From assembly GCF_963576675.1 (NCBI RefSeq), contig NC_088911.1, positions 77,157,256 to 77,221,255 on the forward strand: a stretch of DNA of 64,000 bases, in the 5' to 3' direction. Of the stretch, positions 55,594-64,000 are shown one piece after another; positions within the stretch are counted from its first letter, which is position 1; each line of letters opens with the position of its first letter. A model generated the notes under the pieces. That model did not search any database, had not been told where the DNA came from, and saw only the letters and a list, made by a program, of their open reading frames with translations. Both the position numbers and the translations under genes were made by a program. The stretch is from Euphorbia lathyris (Eukaryota; Streptophyta; Magnoliopsida; Malpighiales; Euphorbiaceae).

Positions 55594-56070
55594 TGACACG
55601 CCTCGCGTATGGTGGGGGACGCCCCGCGTATTTGCCCATTCCGTCAGAAATCTCCTACATATGGACCAAATCCAGATCTTGTTGTCTCAACCACGCCCCG
55701 CGTAGACTGGGGTGCGCCTCGCGTGGTTGAGTTTCTGAGATTTTATTGCTTGAATTGGGTCTTTTACGCCACGCGTAGCTGAAGCACACCTCGCGTAAGT
55801 AAGTCTCTGGTTTTTTGGACTGAAGAACTTCCCATACACGCCCCGCGTGTATGCTTGTACGCCCCGCGTATTGTCAGTTGACTTAGAAGATCTTGCAGTC
55901 TGACATTTATGATTGAGACATTATTACTTATCATTGCTCATACGCCCCGCGTGGAAGGTAGGACGCCCCGCGTGGCAGTGGGTAAGTTCCACGTGGTGCC
56001 TGCGGATTGAGCAATTATTTCTGACAATGTGTTCCACGCCCCGCGTGGAGGGTGATACGCCCCGCGTATG
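55594..56070. repeat. Six doublets of ACGCCCCGCGT in the Athila LTR U3
   Basis: Six pairs as in the solo LTR and in the same place, about 75 bases upstream of the TATA box. Several motifs are palindromic with their flanks (for example CCACGCCCCGCGTGG). Confidence 0.88.
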
Positions 56071-56304
56071 TCGGAGGATTTTTGCTCCTTGCTCGTACCT
56101 GAAATACAATTCTCGAGAGCCGAGTTAGCTTGACGTTTTATTTTCTAATTTAATTAAAAATAAGGAAAATTAACCGAAAGTACGGAATTTATTTTTATTT
56201 CGTTATTTTATTAAAACATTCTATTTTTGCAATTAAACTTATTTATTTCATCTAAAATTAAACCGTAAATCACGCTAAAAGATAGGGACGAAACGCCCCT
56301 ATCA

Positions 56305-56316
56305 AACCTCCTCGGA
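56305..56316 (-). promoter_or_regulatory. Polypurine tract of the Athila element
   Basis: CCGAGGAGGTT on the minus strand immediately before TGATAGGGG. Confidence 0.7.
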
Positions 56317-57944
56317 CTTTAAAGTTTTACTTGTCCTCAAGTAAAAGAAATCGAAAGACAAGGTATTGAGATTATTAAGAAACAAACCGTCGGTTGGTTT
56401 TACCAAGTGCGTGATTCCGAAGCTAAAGTTTTATGCAAAGTTTTCGGCAAGTACCTACGCAAATAAATGAGTGACCAAAACTTGTTTGAAACTTCCATGA
56501 TCAAATTTAATAGGCAATATTAACGGGGGTCGATTATCTTTTGAGAACCCGATAGCACCTCACCAAGGGATTTCACTCTTATGCTCAAATTTTGGTGGGT
56601 CGGTGTTTTTGCACTTACTCGAAGTCACTTTGAGTTTGCATTTTCATCCGAGTTTTTCCTCCTATGTTATGGTGTAGGCAATATTAAAAATGAACCTGGA
56701 GGGGGGTTGTAATGTGGGTGGCTTTTTAGTGGTTAATTTTTGGAAACTCGAGTTCAAACACCATTTTGATGATCGCACCGTGTTTTTATTTTGGCCTTGG
56801 CGAGTTCGTAAAATATAACTCGAAATTGCTCAGGTGGAGCTTGAGAATGCCTTTTGCTCTTTATTGTGTTTTTCTTTTTGTTTTTGTTTTGAGAGCGGCA
56901 CAAAAATGATTTCGAAAGCTTATGGTGCTTACTTATCAAGGCCTTGGCTTATTTCAGGTAGTTTTGGTGCGATTTGATTTTGTTGGTATTTAAACAAGAG
57001 GAAAAAAGGGTTAAATGTTAAAAGGGTATTAACAAAAAAGTCGGTTAATAGGCTCGAGGGGGTTTCCTAGAGGTTAATGAAAACGAGAAAAATAAGTTAA
57101 GAAAATAATTAGCCTAAGTGGGTTTGTTTTATCATCTATTGCCATTTCTACCAAAATAAGTGTACTTAACCCGGTATTAGGTGAAAACTCTATGAATCGA
57201 GTGAAGTCAAAGCTCTCGAAATATTGTGAAAGAAATAGAGTTCTCGTACGAACTCTTTTAGGCTCAAAAATATCTCACAAAATTTCGGATTAAATTGTGT
57301 ACGTTCAAGCTCTCGTCAAATTTTCAACTATCCCGTTTTTATTGCCTTTTTAAATTTCATTATAGAGATAACCTTTGGGTTAGGACTCAATGCTTTTGTT
57401 TAGTACGAACCTAGGCTTCGCATAAATTCTATAACTTCAGAATCAAGACTAAAATTTCTTAATCAAACCGATCCTTTGTGTTAACGTTTTTTCATTTAAG
57501 AACAAATAACGGAACTTTTAATTAATTTCCGAGGGAGGTAGTGTGTCGGAAAAAATTTAAGAATCAATAAATTAGTTTAATTATTTTGTTGTTTATTTGA
57601 TTTTTATTTTTGTTTTTGTTAGTGCAAAACAAACGGTGAGTGCGGGGGTGCACGGACCTCCGCGTTATTAAAATGACGTCTATTCCAAGGACGTCGCAAA
57701 AGAGAAGAAAAAAACAAAAACAAAAATAAAGATGGAATTACCCTTGAAGGTTAGGTCCTACGCATGGCGTGCCCAGGGGGGCGCCCCGTGTAGAAGGTGC
57801 GTTTTAAGTGCCGTATGGCCAGAGGCTCAAATACGCGAGGTGCATGTAGAGGGGCGCCCCGCGTGGCCATTCATTTGAACTTAGTAAAAAGATCAGAAAC
57901 TTGGCTACGTGGGGCGCACTAGTACGTACGCTTCGCGTGAATTG
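56317..57944 (-). other. Athila 3' UTR, no env-like ORF
   Basis: 1.6 kb between integrase and LTR. Many Athila elements carry an env-like ORF here; only short frames with stops are seen. The right edge joins the inverted motif doublets at 57757-58008. Confidence 0.65.
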
Positions 57945-58008
57945 TCAAAACAGTGCCAGAGACTTGGTTGCGCGGGGCGTGATGGTGTGTACGCCCCGCG
58001 TAAGCAAC
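57757..58008. repeat. Four inverted doublets of the CGCGGGGCG motif at the integrase 3' end
   Basis: In each of four pairs one member reads like ACGCGGGGCGT and the next like ACGCCCCGCGT. The pairs are therefore inverted, unlike the mostly direct pairs in the LTRs. Spacing within and between pairs is similar to the LTR arrays. Confidence 0.75.
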
Positions 58009-59285
58009 TTGGATTGGTATGGGATTTGTTTTTTCGTTAATTTTAATCTAAGAAGATAGAACGGAAAAAAGAGATAGTGCCTACGAAGAAAAGAACAAAC
58101 GGATATGATACATATATACAAAGAGTTTGAGGAATGCAAACCGAGGCTACGTTTAGAGTCGGAGTAGCTCGACTTTCTTGTGATGTGTCGGTGTTTGGAG
58201 GAATGTGGCTTCGCCGTGTTGTGGAAGAGTGCCTCCGCATATATTTGCAGACGGTGGCCGTTCACCCGGTGGGTTGCATTGTCGGAACCTTGGATGTCGA
58301 CCGCTCCGGACGAGTGGGCATTAATAACGGTGTATGGTCCCGACCACCGACTTTTTAATTTTCCTGGGAACAGGCGGAGGCGAGAATTATATAGGAGGAC
58401 TTGGTCCCCCTTGTTGAATTCCCTGATTTGCACGTGCTTGTCGTGCCATTTCTTCGTACGTTCCTTGTAAATCTTGGCATTTTCATACGAACCGAGATGA
58501 AGTTCATCAAGGGTATTGAGTTGGAGGAGACGTTGGTCCCTCGTGGCCTGCACATCAAAATTTAAAAATTTCAGAGCCCAATAGGCCTTATGTTCCAATT
58601 CCACCGGTAAATGACACGATTTCCCAAAAACTAAACGATAAGGAGACATCCTGATAGGCGTTTTAAACGCCGTGCGGTAGGCCCAAAGAGCATCATCAAG
58701 CTTTAGGCTCCAGTCTTTCCTAGAGGAACTAACCGTTTTTTCCAAGATACGTTTTAGTTCGCGGTTAGAAACCTCGACTTGCCCACTAGTTTGTGGATGG
58801 TAGGGCGTGGAGACTCGGTGTGCAACCCCGTATTTATGTAAGAGTTGGTCGAATTGGCGATTGCAAAAGTGGGAACCCCCGTCACTAATAATAGCTTGAG
58901 GGGTTCCAAACCGAGTAAAGATGTTTTTCTTTATAAATTTCCCTACCACCTTAGAGTCGTTTGAAGGTAAGGTAACGGCCTCCACCCATTTGGAGACATA
59001 TTCAACCGCCACGAGAATATAGGCGTTGTTATGCGACTTAGGGAAAGGTCCCATGAAGTCTATCCCCCAAACATCAAAAAGTTCGCAAACTAGGATCCCT
59101 TGTTGGAGCATTTCATGTTTACGGGAGATGTTCCCGCTCCGTTGACAAGCGTCACATGATTTGACGAAGTCTTGGGTATCCTTGGACAAGGTAGGCCAAT
59201 AAAAGCCACATTGCAAAACCTTTTCCATAGTCCGACTTGGGCCGAAGTGGCCTCCCGGCTCTTGGGTGTGACACATGTGCAACAC
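57945..59285 (-). pseudogene. Athila integrase
   Basis: 446 codons open. HHCC finger (H at [15 protein letters not shown], then CDACQRSG), core acids in [19 protein letters not shown] and [10 protein letters not shown], and a C-terminal [12 protein letters not shown] module. It is separated from the RT frame: upstream (59286-59515) a one-base shift near 59515 and a small deletion near 59345 break the junction. The first Met is internal. The last 60 residues are read from repeat DNA and may not be original. Confidence 0.88.
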
Positions 59286-59459
59286 ATGATTTACCTCTTC
59301 TTCCGGTATGCACCTACGAATGATATTATCAGCACAAGATTTAACAAAAATAGTTCTTAGCGTCGTGAAAGCACTTCTTACGTTGCTCGTAAGTAAGATG
59401 CGGGGGAAGAATATTACCGGCTTTGTAGTTCACCATATCGGCATACCAAGGTAAAGGTG

Positions 59460-61139
59460 TTACCGCATAGAGAGTTTCATCGGGAAAGGTTTCCTTGATC
59501 TCCACAACTTTCGGAGATGTGGTTGCTCGCTTTGTAACCGGGAAAGATGGTCGGCTATGACATTCTCCACTCCTTTTTTATCCCTGATTTCGATGTCGAA
59601 TTCTTGTAGGAGTAGAATCCACCGTATCAACCGTGGTTTGGCATCATGCTTAGTCATTAGGTACTTGAGAGCTGCGTGGTCAGTGTATACGATAATTTTG
59701 GATAACACGGGATATGATCTAAATTTATCGAAAGCAAAAACTACAGCAAGCATCTCTTTTTCCGTAATGGAATAGTTTTGTTGGGCTTCATTGAGCGTTT
59801 TGCTCGCATAAAAAATGGGGCAGAAAATTTTATCCACCCGTTGGCCCAAACAAGCACCTACAGCCAAATCACTCGCATCACACATAAGTTCAAAGGGAAG
59901 ACTCCAATCGGGTTTCACCATGATGGGTGCATTAATTAGTTTTTCCTTTAGCATGTTAAATGCAAGCAAACACTCGGATGAAAAACTAAATTCTGCATCC
60001 TTTAAGAGGAGTTGGGTCAGGGGGGTCGCTATTTTAGAGAAATCTTTAATGAATCGCCTATAAAACCCCGCATGACCCAAGAAACTCCGAATCCCTTTAA
60101 CATTGATTGGAGGAGGCAATTTCTCAATCACCTCAATCTTGGCCGGATCGACCGCAATTCCCTCCCCGGACACCTTGTGTCCTAAAACGATACAATCTTG
60201 AACCATAAACTGACACTTTTCCCAACTAAGAGCTAGGTTAGTGTCCTCGCAATGTTGAAGGACTTTATCAAGATTGCTTAAACAAATTTCAAAGGACGAC
60301 CCAAAAACAGAAAAATTGTCCATGAAGACTTCCATGAAATCCTCAATCATCTCGGAGAATATAGCCGTCATGCACCGTTGAAAGGTGGCGGGGGCGTTAC
60401 AAAGCCCAAACGGCATCTGCCTATATGCAAATGTCCCATACGGACAAGTAAATGTCGTCTTTTCTTGATCTGAAGGATCAACGGGGATTTGCATATAGCC
60501 GGACAGGCCATCGAGGGTACAAAAGAATTTATGTCCCGCCATTCTTTCCAACATTTGGTCAATGAACGGCAAGGGAAAATGATCTTTTCGGGTTTCTTCA
60601 TTAAGTTTCCTATAATCAATGCATACTCGCCACCCCGTTATTTTTCGTGTGGGAATTAATTCCCCTTGATCATTTTCCATCACCGTAGTGCCCCCCTTTT
60701 TGGGAACGCATTGGTCCGGACTAACCCATGGACTATCGGAGATAGGAAAGATTATACCTGCATCGAGGAGTTTGATTACCTCGGCCTTTACTACCTCTTT
60801 CATGTAGGGATTAAGTCGTCGTTGCGGCTGCACGGAGGGTTTGACTTTGTCCTCCATAAAGATGCGGTGTGTGCAAATGGTGGGGCTAATCCCTTTAATG
60901 TCATGAATGGTCCATCCAAATGCGCCTTTGTGTTTTTGTAACACCGCAATCAATGCTTCCTCTATTTCCTCTATCAAAAGTGAAGATATAACAATGGGTA
61001 AGAAATTAGGAGGTTGCAAAAACACATATTTTAAATTAGGAGGCAAAGGTTTAAGTTCCAAAATCGGAGGCTCTTCGAGAGATGACTTTGGTTTTGCTTT
61101 GCTATCCCGGTCCAAACCCTCGTACCGGCTCCTTGCCAA
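59460..61139 (-). pseudogene. Athila reverse transcriptase and RNase H
   Basis: 559 codons open. Gypsy RT motifs [41 protein letters not shown] and VLGHKVS are present. The catalytic box reads FMDN where FMDD is expected: codon AAT at 60315-60317 in place of GAT, a G-to-A change on the coding strand that removes a metal-binding Asp. RNase H follows with [33 protein letters not shown] and ADHLSRL. An in-frame TAA just upstream separates it from gag-protease. Confidence 0.9.
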
Positions 61140-61145
61140 CAGACA

Positions 61146-62576
61146 TTATTCTATCTCGGAGGAGTATTCAAACGGCTTTTCCAATGGCTCCTCATCCAAA
61201 TGCTCATTACCATCTATTTCCGAAGAGGTTCCCGCAGAAGACCTATCACAAAAATCCTCAATAAAAAGATCAATAGAGTCTACGGAATTTAAAAAGTTGC
61301 AATCCTCCATGGTATGAGACGGGAATTTCATGGAGTTGTACACGTTAAACTCTACCTCCTCATCTTGCAACCGTAGGACGAGCTTACCTTCGTGAACATC
61401 AATGAGAGTCCTACCCGTCGCAAAAAATGGTCGTCCTAGGAGGATCGATACCGAATCGTCTTCCGCCATGTCGAGCACCACAAAATCGGCGGGGAAAATG
61501 AACTTGTCCACTTTCACTAAGACATCCTCCACAACTCCTTTTGGCCGAGCAATGGATCTATCAGCCAATTGAAACGTTATATTGGTAGGCTTTGGCTCTC
61601 CCAAGCTGAGCTTCCTAAAAACAGACAAAGGCATTAGATTGATACTAGCACCTAAATCACATAATGCTCTACTAAACTCAACATTACCAATCGTGCATGG
61701 GATAGAAAAGCTTCCTAAATCCTTGAGTTTAGGTGGGAGTTTATTCGTTATAATCGCGGAGCATTCCTCCATAAGCGCTACCGTTTCGTTATGTTCTAAC
61801 TTCCTCTTTTTGGCGAGGATTTCCTTAAGAAACTTCGCATAGGTGGGCATTTGTTCCAATGCCTCCGCAAGTGGGATGTTAATGTGAAGTTTCTTAAAGA
61901 TTTCCAAAAACTTGCCATATTGATAGTCTAATTTTTCCTTTTTAAGTCGTTGCGGAAAAGGGAGCTTCGGTACGTAAGCCCCAATTGGATCACATACATT
62001 CTTATTCTTATCCGAGGAAGTCATGGGTTTTGGATCCGAACCGGGGTTGCTTACCACTTCCGGTTCGTCACTTACCTTTGGAGCGGTTGGAGTCGCCTTT
62101 GGAACCGGTGGTTCCAAACCCTTACCACTACGGAGAGTTATTGCTTGTGCCCTCTCCCGGTTCTTGGGTCTCGGGTTTTGTTCGATGTTAGTCGGGAGAA
62201 ACTCATATTGTCTCTCTTGTTGTTGGAGACTTAATTGGGCCACTTGATGTCCCAAATCCCTGCAAAAAGCCTCATTGTCAGCAAGACGGGAAGATATCTC
62301 CTTGAGGAGATTAATTACCGTAGAGTCTTGCGCATTGTTAGGAGGTTGAAAACTTTGTCCTTCGTGGGCATTGGGGGATTGGCCCAAACTGAGCTCCCTG
62401 AACTCATTATGGAGTCCGGATGGGGGCTTCGACACCTTTTGATTGTTGTCGTAAGACAAATTCGGGTGTTGGTATTGAGGCCTCCATCCGTTGTTATTAT
62501 TATTATTACGGTGGTGATAAGTATTCGAGTTATGAAAGGAGTTGTAATTAGAATTATACCTCGGTTGTCCCCCTAC
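61146..62576 (-). pseudogene. Athila gag C-terminus and protease
   Basis: In frame with the upstream gag but separated from it by TAA at 62577-62579. It starts with an Asn-rich stretch (NNNNNNGWRPQYQHP) and a Gln-rich coiled-coil-like part. The aspartic protease has CDLGASINLMPLSVF (Asp at residue 268 of the 437-residue open frame) and ILLGRPFF near the end. The stop before pol is at 61146-61148 and the pol frame continues without shift, so one stop codon separates the two. Confidence 0.85.
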
Positions 62577-63617
62577 TTAACTTACGCTCTCGGCATCACC
62601 GGCAAAAGGGCTTCCGGCTTGACAATCCTTACCATGGTGGTCACCACCGCAATGTGAGCACATCAGGACATGTGCTGTATTCTGGAGGCTCAATTGCGCC
62701 ATTAAGGCATCTAGCTTTTTATTCATCTCGATCATAGAGATCTTGGGAGCCTCGTCTTCTACGGAAAAAGTTTGATGTCGCGAGGGTCCGACAAGCCGAT
62801 CTTCTTGCCATTGGACACTTTTCCTAGCTAATTCGTGGATGAGCTCGTAAGCCTCGCTTGTCGATTTTCGAAACAGATCCCCACCTGCGGAAGAATCAAC
62901 AGTTACACGATTAGTGGGAGTTAAACCATGGTAGAAGGTACTTACCAAATCATGCTTAGGGATCTCATGGTGGGGGCAGTTTCGGAGCAACTTCCGGAAC
63001 CTAGCCCAAGCCGAATGGAGAGCCTTGCATTCAAGTTGCCTAAAGGACATGATATCGTTCCTCAACTTAACCGTTTTGGAAGGCGGGAAGTAGTAAGAAA
63101 GGAACTCCTTCTCAAGCTCCTCCCATGATGTGATCGATCCCGCCTCCAACGAGTGCAACCACTCCAACGCTTGTCCTGTCAAAGAGAAAGGAAACAACTT
63201 TAGTTGGATGGCCTCAACCGAAACACCGTTGTGCCGAGAAGTTTCGGCACACATAAGAAATTTATCAAGGTGTTCGTTAGGGTTTTCATGGGGTTCCCCT
63301 CCGAATTGACCAAGTTGTTGGATTAGTTGGATTATGCTAGTCTTTATTTCATATGTGTCGGTCGGAATGGTGGAGGCAATGATTCCATTGCGGTTTTGAG
63401 GGCGATGCGGAGCAAGAATCTCCATCATCGAATGCATGTCATTGCCTCCACCATTGCGGTTGTTATTCATGGGTTGCGCTGGCGGCCTTTGGTTTACCTC
63501 GGGCTGGTTAGCTTCATTGTTGAGGTTTGCCATTTTCTCTCTCCGAATCCTACAAAGAGTACGTTCAATTTCAAGATCAATAGGAATGAGAGTATCACTC
63601 CGGGATTGGGTGTGCAT
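62577..63617 (-). pseudogene. Athila gag
   Basis: 346 codons from an ATG at 63617. Retrotransposon gag domain in the middle (IQLKLFPFSLTGQALEWLHS, SWEELEKEFLSYYFP, SFRQLECKALHSAWARFRKL). Near the end a CX2CX3HX4C knuckle, CSHCGGDHHGKDC. The TAA at 62577-62579 is probably a mutation, because the downstream frame continues as gag. Confidence 0.88.
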
Positions 63618-63764
63618 AAAATAAATAAATGAAATAAATTATAAACAAGAAAGAATGTTGTTAGTAAAAAGTATATATAAAAAGTATATATAGACAATTT
63701 ATACAAAAAATATGCTTAGACTAACAATAAAACGTTTTTGTCTAATATTGCAAGAAATTATAAA

Positions 63765-63782
63765 TCCCCGACAACGGTGCCA
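63765..63782 (-). promoter_or_regulatory. Primer binding site of the Athila element
   Basis: TGGCACCGTTGTCGGGGA on the minus strand, six bases after the LTR end. Its form is close to the sites usual for Athila-type elements; the tRNA was not identified. Confidence 0.8.
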
Positions 63783-63788
63783 AAAACT

Positions 63789-64000
63789 TGATGGGTGTCC
63801 GGTAGAGCCCTAAAAATATATTATGATAAGTGCATTACGACTATGGATGTGATCTTCCTAAATGCTCTATCTCTACTAGACGCTACTACTTAGGGGCAAG
63901 TGTACCCCGTCGTATCAAGTAATAATCCGGTTAAGACCGGGTATCGAATCCACGGGATTTATAACTACAAGTATTAAACGACTCGGTTTTATACGTTATC
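63789..64000 (-). mobile_element. 5' LTR of the Athila element, partial
   Basis: Matches 54512-54716 closely, apart from the 7-base TAGAGCC insertion. Runs off the window. Confidence 0.92.

Larger units (their letters stand above)
54512..56304 (-). mobile_element. 3' LTR of the Athila element (1,793 bp)
   Basis: Same family as the solo LTR at 19200-21015. It differs from the visible part of the 5' LTR by a 7-base gap (TAGAGCC) near 54525 and a few substitutions. Confidence 0.92.
54512..64000 (-). mobile_element. Athila-lineage Ty3/gypsy retrotransposon, 5' LTR cut by window end
   Basis: On the minus strand: partial 5' LTR (64000-63789), primer binding site, gag, protease, RT/RNase H, integrase, long 3' UTR, polypurine tract, 3' LTR (56304-54512). 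LTR ends TGATGGG / CCTATCA on +. Left flank is GCAAC; the matching right flank lies outside the window. At least two in-frame stops and two shifts or deletions disable the proteins. Confidence 0.92.

Noticed and set aside
63765..63782. tRNA gene fragments at the primer binding sites (also 32038, 48550, 26795)
   Set aside because: Only the 12-18 bases complementary to a tRNA 3' end are present, next to LTR ends.

Overview
This window is intergenic DNA from a plant nuclear genome, most likely a dicot. The evidence is the content: plant lineages of Ty3/gypsy (Tat, Athila, a Del/Tekay-like derivative) and Ty1/copia (Sirevirus), plant L1 and RTE LINEs, a Mutator-like element, MITEs, and a plant mobile domain (PMD) gene carried by a retrotransposon. 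I see no free-standing host gene, rRNA, tRNA gene or CRISPR array in 64 kb. The species cannot be named from the sequence.

Layout. (1) 1-6221: 3' part of a Tat element (A, + strand): open pol C-terminus, remains of an antisense PMD gene, and a 5'-truncated LTR. (2) 6222-9447: old debris: a decayed gypsy integrase, a probable MULE zinc knuckle, a DUF1985-like exon and arrays of a hairpin-forming motif. (3) 9453-34609: one Tat element (B, - strand) with both LTRs and a perfect 5-bp target duplication. Two later insertions interrupt it: an Athila-like solo LTR (19200-21015) and a non-coding LTR element (23158-27341). (4) 34615-41204: a MITE split by a MULE with a 9-bp duplication, AT-rich DNA, another MITE and a copia remnant. 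(5) 41205-47110: an L1 LINE (- strand) split by a 5'-truncated RTE LINE. (6) 47111 to the window end: a Sirevirus (+ strand) inserted in the L1, itself split at 54512 by an Athila element (- strand) whose 5' LTR runs off the window.

Four points stand out. Element B's gag reading frame carries four tandem capsid-like repeats with identical spacing of anchor residues. Element B carries a six-exon PMD gene antisense to its own genome, with its own TATA box and phase-0 introns. The Tat LTRs and the Athila-type LTRs each have an array of CpG-rich short palindromes just upstream of the LTR TATA box, although the motif differs. Element B also has a 13-copy 46-bp tandem array in its 3' untranslated region.

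Within each LTR element the parts follow the usual plan: LTR promoter, primer binding site, gag, protease, RT, RNase H, integrase, polypurine tract, LTR. Almost every coding region here carries stops, frameshifts or lost key residues. The exceptions are the open pol frame of element A, the RTE frame and the Sirevirus pol frame. No element is clearly autonomous.
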